In this document: positions 48,103-61,110 of the stretch, one piece after another
How positions within the stretch are numbered: position 1 is the stretch's first letter
Layout: each line of letters opens with the position of its first letter
DNA from: Neckera pumila
Taxonomy: Eukaryota > Streptophyta > Bryopsida > Hypnales > Neckeraceae
Reading direction: 5' to 3'
Assembly: GCA_963969595.1 (NCBI GenBank)
Contig: OZ018409.1
Location: 15,098,975-15,162,974 of the forward strand
DNA: 64,000 nt
The notes under the pieces: generated by a model
Seen by the model: the letters and a program-made list of their open reading frames with translations, nothing else
The model's database searches: none
What the model was told of the DNA's origin: nothing
Position numbers and translations under genes: made by a program

Positions 48103-51100
48103 ATGATGGGGAATCAAGATGGAGGGGCTTGGGGTGTGGGCAAATGGTCCATGCCTGCCAAAGCCTCCAACTTAGAGTACCCTGGATCCTACTACGCTAA
48201 TAATACTGCTCCAAGTGCTCCTCCTGGTGCAGCTCCCAGTGCTCCTCCCGCTTCCTATCCTGCTTCTGCACCCCCCAAAGAGAGCTTGTACCCGAAAATT
48301 CATCAACCAGCTCAGCCAGGCTATCCTTCCCAGGAGCAGTATCCTGCACCTCCTGCATCTCCTGCAAGGCATGCGTCATGGAATTCTGGAGCCAGTTTTC
48401 AATATGTGCCACCTGCGTATGACAGCGCCTCCTATTCCCCTTACACCTCGGAGTACACTCCATACACACCACCGGCACCTCCCGGAGGATATGAAAATCC
48501 TCATTATCAAAGTGCTAATTCAATTCCTCCTCACTATCAAAGTGCTAATTCTATTCCTCCTCACTATCAAAGTGCGAATTCCATTCCTCCTCCTCACTAT
48601 CAAAATGCTGGTCCAGCTCCTCCTTTTCACTATCAAAATGCTGCTGATCCAGCTATTTCTTATGGCTTGCCACCTGTTCCTGGGTACCCACCGTATTCTC
48701 AAAGTGGGAGTAGTCCATATACCAACTCGCCTGGACCGTATGGAGCTCCTTCTGTGCCACCAAATATGTGTCAACGTCCTGGGTTGACACATCACGACAG
48801 CCTCCAACTGGGTGGCAGAGGTCGAGACGAGGACCGATTCCGAGCTCAAAGCATGGGTAATGGTTTCTGTAGCACAAAGTTTACAGTCCTTGGTATAAAT
48901 GTGCTTGTTTTCCCTTGAAAATTTTGAATGGCATTGAGTTGAAAGCTCTGCATTTGTGAAAATGACTGATTCAATTTATCATATTGTGAAAATTGTACTT
49001 TAGACGGGTCCTAGTTCTATACCACAAGAATCAATGAATTGGTCCTCCTGTTTTTTAGTAGTTTTAAGTAGGTCATGTAGGGGACTTTTTTTTTATTTCA
49101 ATTTTATATATTCTTGATGTTGTTACTTCCTCCTGTTCTGCTTGAGCTGCTTATAGACTCTCCAGCTCGAGGTCAGCCTATTGAATATCAAGTGAAGGAT
49201 CTTCTGAGCTTAGTGGTAGGGTCTGAGATATATGATAGTGCACATTATCGATTTCAGGGCTCTGTGCTAATTGTTCATCAGAGAATCAGCATTGGTAGCT
49301 TCATCATACGTGAGGTGTGGAACTTAGAAAGGAGATTGTGCACACTTGAGAAGGTCGATATGTTCATCATTCATACAGGAATTATGACATTGGCTTCTTC
49401 TGTTGAGAAATTGCATTCATTTTCCTGATTCCCTAATTTTCCTCCTGTCGCAGTGGGACCCTATGCCCGTACGGATTCGGGAGCTCCGGGTGGGATTCCA
49501 CCTTACTTTCGGAATGATTCAGGATCTGTGGGTGGACCTTCGCCTTTTGCTCGGATGGATTCAGGACCTGTAGGGATACCTCAGCAGTATTCGCACTCTA
49601 TGAGCCTACAACCCCCAGTATACCATTCCGGTCCTATTTATGCTGGTAACGCAGGTGATTTTCTCGTCTCTGTGATGCAAATCACTTCATATTGAAGAGG
49701 AACTAATTGGTTGTAATTTAGTTTTTTTTCTCGCGTCAGATGGGATCAGTATCAATCTATGAAAGTTTATACCAAGTGTCTGAACTAAATATAGAATTCC
49801 CACTTTGGAAGTTCATAGCCAATTGGTTTATCAAATTTCTAAAACACGTTATACTTCTACAATACATTTCAAAAGTGTAGGCTATGCTTTCTTCTTTCTA
49901 GTGTTACATTTGTTGTCATCTTTAAACTTCCCAAATGATTCATTTCACGTCTTACAAATATGGCCATTGAGGCACTTACGGGTTACAAAATGAAATCAGT
50001 ATGTGCTGTATTAGGTGTGGGCTTCCTGTAAATAGATGTGTAGACACTGTGTCTGTTCCTTGATGAGTTTCATTTAAAACCAACTTTTTATAACTAGGCT
50101 CATGGGGTAGTGGCTAATATGCACACCGTATACTAACAGCTGAATCCTGTTGTGTCTGTGTTTGCAGGTGGTGGAGAAAATCAATATGTTGCCGGTGCTG
50201 CTCATCTCATGAGTCCAGGTGCTCATCCTATGAGTCCAGGAAGCACTGGGACAGACATAGTCCCCCAAACCCCACCGCGTTTTCACACCACACCTCCCAC
50301 TTTGCTTCATGGAACGCTGGAGGTTAGTATTTTCCAGGCCGTGCGTTTGCCGAATATGGACGGGTTAACCCAAAAGTTCTCAACCCTTACATCCAGTCTC
50401 TCCATCACACAGAAAATGCCCGTGAACAGTGACCCTTACGTAACAGTAGTCCTGGCCAATGCCAGAGTGGCTCGCACGCGTGTCATCAACAACAATGCCA
50501 ATCCGAAGTGGGAGGAACACTTCTCCATCCCAGTGGCTCATCCTGTGCATGACATAATTTTCAGACTGAGAGACCAGGATGTGATAGGGACAGACCACAT
50601 TGGGGATGTGAAAATACCCGTGGAAAGAGTGCTCAACGGAGGGATCGTCCATGGCTGGTTTGATGTGATCAATCCACAAGGGAAGCAAACTAGAAAGCTG
50701 GCTCAGCTGGAGCTCAAAGCGAGTTATATCCCAGTGGAGCAGGATTCGGTGTACATGCAGGGAGTGGCAGTTGGTGATTCCCATGCGGTGCCGCAGACGT
50801 ATTTTCCTTGCAGAAAGGGATGTCGACTCACTCTTTACCAGGACACACATATCTATGACCACACCCTTCCCACTATTCGTCTGGATGGTGGCAATCTGTA
50901 TGAACCCAGGCCTTGTTGGGAAGATTTGGTTTCAGCGATATGGAATGCGAAGCATCTGATTTACATTGCAGGCTGGTCTGTGTATGACAAGGTGAGACTG
51001 ATACGAGATATTAAGCGCCCTGTTCCTGAAGGAGGGAATATGACACTTGGTGAGCTACTCAAGTTGAAGGCCAGTCAGGGAGTTCGTGTACTGTTGTTGA

Positions 51101-54100
51101 TCTGGGATGACAAAACATCACATGACCTTTCGTTTATCAAGACGGTAAGATTATCACCCCTTGGCTTATTTTCTTCTTTGGTGTATTTAGCCTTGTGTTG
51201 TTCTCATACTTCAATTCCTGTTTTCTTGGGGACTGCGAGTGTCAATAGTCACCATTTCAGTTGGAACGTGAATTTGTATTTTGCCCGTAGAAGAGTTGAG
51301 CAAGTATTTGAACTTAGATCCTATTCTCTCCTGATTTCAGGATGGTGTAATGAATACGCATGACGAGGAAACTAAGAGATACTTCAAGGGCACTGGTGTA
51401 CGTTGTGTTCTGGCTGCACGGTATGGCGCCTCCAAGATGAGTTGGTTCAAGCAAAAGGTATCTTTCCTGCTCATGAACTTGTCGAACTATCTATATTGTT
51501 TCATGATCATTCTATTGTTTCAGAAGTATGCCCTAATGCCCTATGTTCGGAATTCTGCTATCTTGCTATTGAATATCTTACCATGGATGCCTTCGTAATC
51601 TGCCCCGCTCGTTCTTTGGGACAATGTAGCATTCAGAAAATACTGTCAAGTGTGTACTCAGAATACATCAATATGCGTGGGTACAGGTCGTTGGAACACT
51701 ATATTCACACCATCAGAAGATGACAATAGTTGACAGTGGACCAATGGACCGGAAGACCATTACGAGTTTTATAGGCGGTCTAGATCTTACGGGTGGTCGA
51801 TGGGACACACCTTCCCATTGTCTCTTTGGCTCGTTGGATAACGAGCATAAGAATGATTTTCGGAATAAGTCATGGCCGGTTTGTTCTTCCCCCTTCCCCA
51901 TCCTCGTTCTTTTTAATTAATAAGAGTCAGATGAGTTTAAATTTTGTGGATTGTTGTCTAAAATTTATTTTTCCTGTTAATTATTTATTTTGTACGTAAT
52001 GAGATCTTTTTCTGCATTGAGTATTCTCGTGGATACTCCGAGTGGGTGTTTCGATTGAGCATCGCTATGTATGTGCAACAGAGCATCTCAGCATTATATT
52101 AGAGCATTGTCTTACTCTGTTTTCATTTTGAAACAGTATTCCCCTGATAGTGGTGGCCCAAGGCAGCCATGGCATGACTGGCACTGTAAAATTGAAGGTC
52201 ATGCTGCGTACGACGTACTCACGAACTTTGAACAGCGCTGGAAGAAAGCTACCAAAACACATGATGAAGAGCTGCTTGATATTGACAGGCATGGCTTGCT
52301 TGTGACTCCTTCAAATAAAGCTCCGCGTAGCGGAGATCCTGCTCTGCACGTCAGTAATGATTATGATGCAGAAACTTGGCAAGTGCAGGTGGGTCTCTAC
52401 ATTGAAATTCCGATATGAGGAGCCTCTAGGCGAGGATGAATTGTTTTTCGCTTTCAATGTGATGCTAGACTGGATTGCACTGTGAACTAAAAAATCTCCA
52501 TCCTATGTTCATGTCACATTGGTCTCTTATTGTTGCAGATTTTCAGGTCCATTGATAGTGGTTCCGTGAAGGGGTTTCCACTAACTGGCGAGGAGGTTAC
52601 CAAACAGGTAGTCAGAACCTCGAGTATCCATCGCACACCTCTACTTGTATTCCTCTCGTATGCTGTCTTTACACTCGTTGCTAGCCCTAGTCACCTTGTT
52701 CTTGGCTTGTTTGTGTTATTGAGCATTTCATATTTCATCTGAACATGTATGTTTATCTGTGTGTGTATATATAGAGTTCTTCTGCTCGCTAAACTTTAAG
52801 CTTCTCACTTAACCAAGTTTGTTGACCTGGGTTGAACGCAGTTTCTGGTCTGGGGGAAAAGTGTAGCCATAGACATCAGCATACAAATGGCTTATATCAA
52901 AGCAATCCGCTGTGCTCAGCATTTCATCTATATCGAGAATCAATACTTTCTTGGATCCTCTTACAACTGGCCTGACTACAAAACTGCTGGTACCTTTTTT
53001 CTTTGAATGCTCTTGTGCTGATTCATCTTCGCGTAGTTTTCAAGGATCACCTGACGATCACCTCCCCATTATTTTAACATTTTTAGATTATTTGAAGTTG
53101 GAACAGGATGATCTGCGATTGCCAACTTCGTACTGTTCACTGCCTTGTCGTGCTCCTTGACTCAAGTATTTGGCATAAGTGTGCAGTTGTAATAATCTTC
53201 CGTTAATCTCATTCAATAATTTTCTTGTGAGCTCTGCTGAGCAGGTGCCAATCACCTCATTCCAATGGAACTTACATTGAAGATTTGTAGCAAGATAAAA
53301 GCGAACCAGCGGTTCTCGGTGTACATTGTGATTCCAATGTGGCCTGAAGGTGTTCCTGAAGGCGGCCCAGTTCAAGAAATTCTGTATTTTCAGGTAGGTA
53401 CTTCGTTCCCATAAATCACTCTTATTAATCTGTATCTGGAGCAGATCTGTCTCCTTGGTAAGTTCTTGACATCACCGTTTATAGAATCGATGATATAATG
53501 GGTCATTAGCACCATTTTTTCTATTTATATTTTAATTTTTGAGAAGCATTCTCATCTGAGGCGGTGGGCATGGTGGAAATATGGGCACAGACGCAAACTA
53601 TGAAGATGATGTACCGTCTGATTGGTGATACGCTCAGAGATTGTGGACTTTCGCATCGGAAGCCAACAGACTACTTGAATTTCTATTGCCTTGGAAACAG
53701 AGAGACGAAAAAGCCAGGAGAGTATGAACCTCCCAAACCACCTGCGTCCAGCTCAAACCAGGTATGGTGATCTTGACAGCATTTTGGACACTTTGGGTGA
53801 TGTGAGAAGCTTCCAACTTTCAAGATATCTAGATAGGAGTTGAGAGTACGTAGTAATCCCCAAAGTAACCACTGCCAAATCTATTGAAGTTCAAATACAA
53901 GTTTGAAGGTAATAAAATGTATCAAATGAAAGAAGACATTATGTCCTACATATTTCTTTTATCAACAATGAGCTTCTAAAGTGTACTTTCTTTTTTTTAG
54001 TTTGTTCTCGGAGGGCTTAATTACTGGGTTCGTCATGAGTGACATCTTTGTCTAAGTTGCTTTTCATTGAGGTAGAGATTGCCAAGCAGCTAACTATTAT

Positions 54101-55226
54101 CTTCTTACTGCAGGGAAAGTCACAGAGAAACAGACGGATGATGATATACGTGCACTCGAAAGGAATGATAGTGGACGATGAGTATGTTATTTCCGGCTCA
54201 GCCAACATAAACCAACGGTCTATGGACGGCTCTCGAGACACGGAAATCGCTATGGGGGGTTACCAGCCCCATCACACGTGGCTGGCCAAGAATAACCGTC
54301 CAAGGGGTCAGGTGCGTAATTTATCTCTCACTAAAATTCGGTTCCTCAAAATTATGCCTTTTTATATTGTGGATTGAACTAATGCCCATGGCTGTACGTC
54401 TTTTTCTTACTTGCGTTGAACAAACTATATAACTGACAATCTCATACTGAAGTCTAAGAATTCTTTCAAAGCAAAAAGTTTTAGAACGTAGTTTTTAGTA
54501 TAATTTAACTGTTGTAAGACAACATACACCGGGAGATTGATCATGGGGAGGCAAGATGAGCATGATGCAATTTGATTGATTGACCTCCCTATTGATTGAT
54601 TCATCGGGAGGCACTCCCCCGTGATCTGATCATGCTTGTACCTATTTGCAAGGTGCTCATGTCACTAAATGTTATAAACCTTCCAACAATTTCAATGAAC
54701 TAAAACGCGGATATAACTCGCCATCTTTGCATCTTTACTTGCCACCTCCCCTCCAAAAGTCATTGAAGACTCCAATTTTATTGACTTCCTTAGTGTAGTC
54801 GTGAGTAAAACGTAAAGAAATATACCGCTTGTCCACACACACTAGTAGGTGAATGCTGTTTTCCATTTTACTTTGAATTTCGGCTTGAATTTCGGCTAAG
54901 TATTACAATTTTTTGTATCGATGCAGGTGTACGGTTACCGCATGTCACTGTGGGCGGAGCACTTGGGACTCCCCTTGGATCCCCTTTTCGAGGAGCCAGA
55001 GAGTATCGAGTGCGTCCGAAGAGTGAACGACATGTCGGACAGGAACTGGGAGCAATACAATGCTCCCGAGGTGACGGACATGACAGGCCATCTGATTCGA
55101 TATCCTTTGAAAATCGAGGACGATGGAACCATCCGAAACTTACCTGGCGTGGAAACGTTCCCTGACGTGGGAGGAAAGATCATGGGATCCAACCAAGAAA
55201 AACTCCCGGACGATCTGACTGCTTAG
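48103..55226 (+). CDS. PLD: Phospholipase D, C2 type (beta/gamma-like), 12 coding exons
   Basis: Exons: 48103-48856, 49454-49654, 50168-51144, 51341-51457, 51687-51878, 52137-52388, 52539-52607, 52842-52989, 53245-53393, 53591-53761, 54114-54311, 54927-55226. All introns are GT-AG and all junctions keep frame; total 1175 aa. The enzyme hydrolyses membrane phospholipids to phosphatidic acid and a head group. Residues 1-360 are Pro/Tyr/Ser-rich with tandem repeats, as in plant PLD-beta. A C2 domain spans about 364-490, with candidate Ca2+ ligands D407 (NSDPYV), D454, D456 and D461. The first HKD motif (HHQKMTIVD) has H692, K694, D699; the second (HSKGMIVDD) has H1024, K1026, D1031. Family landmarks GGLDL, Rx[29 protein letters not shown] and [19 protein letters not shown] are present. 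The C-terminus [10 protein letters not shown] fits beta/gamma/delta PLDs. The start ATG follows an in-frame TGA at 48085. All catalytic residues are intact. Family call near certain; subclass inferred from the N-terminus and retained Ca2+ sites. Confidence 0.95.
48502..48654 (+). repeat. In-frame [10 protein letters not shown] tandem repeats in PLD exon 1
   Basis: Three near-identical 30-nt units encode [10 protein letters not shown] (residues 134-163). Two diverged units starting HYQNA follow (residues 165-184). Differences between units are mostly third-base changes, so the amino-acid repeat is kept while the DNA drifts. The array extends the Pro/Tyr-rich N-terminal tail. Confidence 0.85.
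49454..49654 (+). repeat. (Y/F)xRxDSG repeats in PLD exon 2
   Basis: Exon 2 of the PLD gene is almost wholly made of three ~17-residue repeats, [16 protein letters not shown] and PFARMDSG, separated by Gly/Pro-rich spacers. Both flanking junctions are phase 1, so the exon (67 codons) could be skipped without changing the frame. It lies in the N-terminal tail before the C2 domain. Confidence 0.8.
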
Positions 55227-55814
55227 AAAGACTGTTTCAATCGTGATTAATATGACTTCCAATTATTATTGAGGCCTTCGAAGAAGAGGCAAATAAGTTT
55301 AAAGACTCTGTAACTTGTTAGTAGCAGGATAGAGATCTCACCTTCATCAAGGGGCTTGTACTGTGCTGTACAGTAGACATTGTGCAGGAAAAGCCAGGAA
55401 GGCTTTACGTCGGAGTTCAATGTTGAAAGGAGGTCGGCTGTGTCGGTGTTTAATCTGATAACTGCGTAGAGCTGTGTGGAGTTAAGGTAATGTTTTGTAA
55501 AATGATGTAGAATTCCCCCATTGTGGAACCTTCTTCTTGTATTGTAGATTGTGGCAAGGGAGAATCATGGTTCCAATCCGAGAAGTGTAAGCCTGCTGCA
55601 CTTTGACTTGTTTTTTTCGAATTGTTTCAGATTCCCAAGCAGGAAACTTAGTGTTGCAGATAACCGATTATCAGGCACAACCCTTTCTTCCAGACTACAT
55701 TAAAACTGTCAGATCGTAGAGATCTGCAGCTCTATGACAGTGCAGTGGAGTATTAGGATTGTGTCTATATGGGGCCTCCAAGCACTTTTTGAATTAGAAT
55801 GTGCCATCCATACC
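55227..55814 (+). other. PLD 3' UTR and downstream spacer
   Basis: Sequence after the PLD stop, without coding signal. The composition is still gene-like until about 55750, after which the repeat-rich AT DNA resumes with a TTAA element at 55815. Confidence 0.4.
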
Positions 55815-56036
55815 TTAACCTTTAAACGCCAAAGTGGACGTTTTGTGACTGATGAATGACAGGGAATCTGTTGTGTGGGACAGAAGTGCACACTATTCAT
55901 CTTTGGAATTTTGTTGTGAAAAGGGAAGGTCTTCTATAGTAGTTTGACCTTGACTGAGCACTTTTGATTTTTTCAAAGTAGATGATGTCATATAGTGCCC
56001 AAATTTGGGGATGATTTCACCGTGGCATTCAAGGGT
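55815..56036. mobile_element. Short TTAA element, subfamily P3 (diverged copy)
   Basis: TTAA-CCTTTAAACGCC ... GGCATTCAAGGGTTCA, 222 bp, collinear with 29894-30116 and of the same length. The right TTAA has decayed to TTCA. It lies about 590 bp downstream of the PLD stop. Confidence 0.65.
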
Positions 56037-56827
56037 TCAGTTAGGTTGTTGGTAGGTTACATTGAGGTCTCCTATGCCTTTATGAAGGAACTCATACTAG
56101 ACCCCTTGGGCACAATATGGTACTTGCTCAAACAATCGTCAACTTATTCTAAAGAACGGCGGCGCTACCAACAAGAGTGGAGAATGGACTTAATGGTAGT
56201 CCAGATCCAAGGGCAATATTGCCCAAGGAAACTCTTTTGTATCCGTTAGTTGACCTTGCTTCTTACATCCTCTCTTTGTTTGGTGGAAAAACTCCTTTTG
56301 AGTTAGAATGTAGGGTGACAACCATAACTATGTAGCTCAAAAGTTCTGACTTTTGCCGTACGATAGATGTTAGGGTTGGACTTGGATTATAGTCTACGTC
56401 CAAGGCCTCTTCTTTTCTTGATAGTTCATGAAGAATATTCGTTGCTTGCTCAACATATTAGATTGTGTTATTTTTTTAAAGACAATGATCAACAGATTTA
56501 CCTTGGCATATTTCAATAGATTTGTTTTGGCAACTTGAGAAAGATTTTTTGCTTTTGGTGAACATTCTTTTGAGTTCTTTGAAGATTTAAAGTTCTTTGA
56601 AGATCAGATTGATAGAGTTCTTCATCGAATTCTATTGAGTCTTTTGAGACCTTATAAATTAACTATAGATGCTCTTTAAAGAGACGAAGATATTGTCATC
56701 AAATCAACGGACAAAAACTTAATTTTATTAAGATATCCTACTAAAATCAGTAGGATATCTTAGTAGGATAAACAAGGATTTTATCCTACTAAGATAAGTA
56801 ATATTATACTAAATAATCAATACCTTA
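56037..56827. other. AT-rich spacer with a small palindrome
   Basis: Near 56735-56805 ATCCTACTAA/TTAGTAGGAT segments pair in several ways. Otherwise no feature. Confidence 0.35.
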
Positions 56828-58260
56828 AATGAGGCTGTTTGTTTGTTTGTTTGTTTGTTTGTTTGTTTGCTTGTTTGCTTTGTTTTGTTTTGTTTGTAGC
56901 ATGGACAACTTCCTGATCGTGCGTCCCCCGGCCGCGTGCTTGGTACCGTCGGAAAGCTCTCACCGAGGAGGGGTGCACCGGCTTGGTTTCGTAGCGTTTG
57001 GAGCGGTGGTGCAAAAGTTATTGAATTTCAAAGTATTTATTGATTAAAAAATAAGAAAATTATTTTTACTTTGATTTTGGTGGCGTTCTTGGTACTGGAA
57101 GTGGAACCGGGAGTAGAACTGGGAGTAGAATTGGAAGTAGAACCAGGAGTGGAACCAGGAGTAGATGAAAATTGGGCCAACAGCACAGGGTCACACTAGT
57201 AGATATCTAAAGCATATTATAAAATAAAAGTTAATTAAAATATATATATTACAAAGTATAATGTAAATAAAGCATAAGCAAAAAGCAAAAGGGACATGAC
57301 AAAGAAATGAACAAAAGATCTATAATTTAAAATAATTTAAGATCCAAAAAGAACTAAAAAATCTATAACTTTCCCACAATACATGCAAATATTAGAAAAC
57401 AAAGCCCCTACACCATTCTTTGCCAAGAGCTTTCTGACATTACCAAAAACCCAATTGCGGGATATACATTTCATGAGATCTCAAAGTAATGAACAAAACA
57501 AAACAAACAAATATAGCCTAACTTAAGGTATATATATATGGATCTTAAATTAGGTTGTTTGTTAGTTTTGTTTTGTTCATTACAGTGAAATCCCCTATTT
57601 TGTGTGTCTTCCACTCACATTCTTGATACCATTAAAAAGCCCTTTGCAAGGAGGGGTGCACAGGCTTTATTTTGTGGCATTTGGACCTAAAGTGTGAAAG
57701 ATATTGAATTTCAAAGTTTTTATGAATTCAACAATTGAAATAAATAATTTATCTTTTATTTTGAAAAAAAAAACACTTTTATATTGTATGTTCAAATGCC
57801 ACAAAACAAAGCTCTTGCTCTTCTAAGCATAAATCTTTCTATTTGTAAAAAAAATGCAACTTTTCACATTGCAACAAAGCACTTGCACTTCTTCTTATGT
57901 AAAAGATATTGAATTTCAAAGTTTTTACAAATTAAAAACTAGAAAATTACATTTACCTTTGTTTTGGTTGTGGCAACAATACAAGGCACACTAGTCTATA
58001 TCTTAAGTTGGATTGTTTGTTTTGTTTTGTTTCATTTGTTTTATTCATTACATTGAATGTTTTGAATCGTGCGGCCTTTCTTTGCATTTTTAGTACCTTT
58101 AGAAAGCTCTATGCAAAGAAGAGTGCACGGAATTTTTTTATAGTGTTTAGACCTATAGTATGAAGGTTATAGATTTTTGAATTATTTTCAAATAAAAAAA
58201 TAAAAAATAACTTTGACTTTGACTTTGACTATGGCAATAGTCTAGGGCACACTAGTTTGG
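56828..58260. repeat. Cluster of GC-core repeats G with (TTTG)n
   Basis: At least four copies: 56828-57090 (+), about 57340-57530 (-), 57540-57780 (+) and about 57890-58258 (+). The first carries a GTTT microsatellite at 56836-56870 and the best-preserved core (GTGCTTGGTACCGTCGG, GAGGAGGGGTGCACCGG). Copies end near ...GGCACACTAGT. Confidence 0.7.
57097..57166. repeat. 12-bp minisatellite
   Basis: About six units of GGAAGTAGAACC with G/A and C/T changes, directly at the end of the first repeat G copy. Confidence 0.85.
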
Positions 58261-58339
58261 TGTTAAAATCTACATGAGATGATTAAGGTAGATGCACCCA
58301 TTCCCATCCACATATCTACTCTTGCATAATAGAGTTCCT

Positions 58340-59255
58340 TTAAGCCCTAAAACCCCAAGGCCTTTTTTCTGTAGAAAAATATTCAAAATTGCCATAGTGC
58401 CATTTCTATAGCAAAGAGTAAAAAAATTTGAAAATTGTTTTTTTTTGCTTATCTAACTGTAGGAAATTACACCTAATTTGTATGAAAATGTGTGGAAAAA
58501 ATTTCAGAATTTTTGACCACACAAATTGCAAGATATCTGCATTTAAAGTGACAAAAACAAGTTTTTTAGCACATTGCGGGACTAGATTTTTTGACTTTGA
58601 ACATTTTTAATTTGAGATATTTGCACTACAGAGTTTTGAGCTCTAAATCTTTATAATAGAGAATTGAGTTGAGAGTCTAGCAAAAAAAATCCAAAAAATA
58701 TAATTTTTATTCTTACAAAAGTTGTTATATAGAAGTAGGTACGAGATAGAAGGATAATCTAAAATATTAATATCTTTAAATGCTACTAAAATGATTTAAT
58801 CCCAATAGTAAGATTGTTTTAGCAAAGAAACTAAACAACGTGAAACTTTTTCTTGGAAAAATTGTAAAAATTGCATTCAAAAATCAATCCTACAAGTTAG
58901 TTTTTTCAAGAAGATGCTCTAAGTGCCCAAAAAATAAGATTGTCCATAACTTTCTTATAACAAATAAAAATGGAATGAATCAAAGCTTTTCAAATAGACA
59001 AAAAAGTAATCTATGGATAAAAAAAATTCCAAAAAATTCATTTTTGCAAATTTTTATTTTGTTGCCCCCTCTCCCCTGTTTTGAGCTTATTTGGGCATAA
59101 CTTTTGTTCCCGGGCACCAGTTGTAAGAAAAATTATATCCCATGAAGCTCATAAATTTTTCTCTCTTTAAAAAATTAAGATAAATATTCAACCTGTAGTT
59201 ACCAGTCCAAAATCTCATTTGTCCCCCAAAAGAACAATGGTCCTTTAAAGGTTAA
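58340..59255. mobile_element. TTAA element, subfamily P2
   Basis: TTAA-GCCCTAAAACCCCAAGG ... AATGGTCCTTTAAAGG-TTAA, 916 bp, same orientation as 36723-37649. It shares the GCCATTTTTCTG-like left end and the CCGGGCACCA-containing right part. The termini are slightly decayed. No coding capacity. Confidence 0.82.
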
Positions 59256-59870
59256 TTCCTAAGTGCCCAAGGCACCAAATTCTAGTATTCACAATATTTA
59301 GAAGTTAAATAAAACCTTATTGAACTACCATTTTTTATAATTTATAATTTTTATTTTTATTTTTTAAGTCGGATTTTAGCATCAAAGAACGAATTTTGAA
59401 AATTAATCATTATGATTTTTCTATTCAAAAGTTGGTGCAAGGGTGTCCATTACAAATCTTGATTTTTAGTGTTGAAGGCTCTTGGAAATGGCTATGTCTT
59501 AGAAGAAAAATTACATTAGAAATCCATTTAAAAAAATTATAGAGTACATTTTGAGAAGCCATAAATTAATTGAAGTTATGCATATTATGCCCTTTAAGCT
59601 CATATTTGTTTGGTGACCAAATTTTTAGATTTGACATGTGAAAATAGGATTAAAAGACTTTAAAACTTTGTAAAAATTAGATGCCTTATCCAAAAATTCT
59701 ATTTTTTTTAAATTCATGACTTTCAATTGCTAGTACTATAAAAATATTTTTTCTAGAAAAAGGTGCCTCCAATTATGCTAGATTGCTACATAGACAGTTT
59801 TGGATGTTTTCACCTTATGAGGGGATGTTGTGTAAGAAGGCTTAAGGTAGGATGCTCTAAGAGCGACCAT

Positions 59871-60812
59871 TTAACCTCTAAAGGCCTAAAGACCCGTCAG
59901 GGGACACTTGGAATTTTGGGCAAGCTCATGTAACCTGAAATTTTGGCCTGATTTTTTTAAACCTTTTTGGAAGATAGGGAATCACATTAGCTATCTAAAA
60001 ATACAAACTATTTCAATTGGTGCTCGGGAGCAAAAGTTATGCCACCCAAAGTCAAAAAAGTAACTTGCTGCGCAAAACAAAAAAAATATAAAAATTGTAT
60101 CTTTTTAAAAAACAAAGTTCTTCTCAAAGATCATATTTTTGTCTACATTTGAAGCTTTGATCATTCTATTTGGACTCAAAATGAGAAAGTTATAAACAAT
60201 CTTGTTTTTTGGCAATCTAGCATCTTCTTCCGAAAACAACTTATAGAATTCATTTCTGAATGTAGTTTTCAAATTTTTTCAAATTTCCTTTTAAGAAAAG
60301 GTTATATTTGTTTGCAAGAACAATTTCACCGTTGGAATCATGGTGTTTTAATTCCACCAAAGAGCTATTAACAATTTAGTGCTTCATTCAATTTTGGACC
60401 TACTTCTACTTAACAATCTTTTCATATGTGAAAACCAAGTTTTGACGGTCGAAAATTTTTTCCTCCAACTCTCAACTCAAATGTTCATTATAAAAAAATT
60501 TAATTTAATTTAAAAAAATTTAACCAATGGTGTATAGTGCAAAAACAACCTCCAAATGGACATAAAAGTCATTTGAAACTGCAGGCCCCAATTCAAAGAA
60601 ACTTCATTTTCCAACTTCCGGTGCTAATATCTTCCAATGTATACAATCAAACTTCATGAAATTTTTATCAAATGATCTAAGACAAGTTAAGTACAAGATC
60701 CTATGTTAGATTCTAAGACAAAAGATTTTTTGGTTTTTTGAATGATTGCAACAAAAATGGCAGTATTGAGTGATTTTGGAGCCAGAAAATGCCTTGGGTC
60801 TTTAGGGGTTAA
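59871..60812. mobile_element. TTAA element, subfamily P2, inserted in a foldback element
   Basis: TTAA-CCTCTAAAGGCC ... GGGTCTTTAGGGG-TTAA, 942 bp, inverted relative to 36723-37649. The host sequence on both sides matches 2786-2840, where the junction reads CCAT-TTAA-GGGCTGG with one TTAA. Confidence 0.88.
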
Positions 60813-61110
60813 GGGCTGGTCCGCCTTTTTCACAGGTTTGCACATATGGAAAAGTCTTTCATTAATTTTTCAAAGAAAGAAAAACGAATGAAGAACGTAA
60901 TCCTAGTGGTTTCATATTTTTAAAAGCATTTTTGAATTAGTTATGAATTTCCTAAGATTTCAATTGTAAGTACCTATTTGTGACCCTAGGTCTCCCAAAA
61001 TGCGTCCATTTACAACTTTTAAAGTGATTTGAGGAAATCAAGGCCAATGACTTACTCTTGCAATAAAGAATGTTTTTTTGGGGGTTCAATCAATGACTAA
61101 AGTGGTCCAT

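Noticed and set aside
48215..48787. 190-codon alternative frame in PLD exon 1
   Set aside because: Leu/Ile-rich shift of the repeat-coding exon; the PLD frame continues correctly through twelve exons.
49114..49428. 104-codon frame in PLD intron 1
   Set aside because: Lies between a good donor (48857) and acceptor (49453); not conserved PLD sequence.
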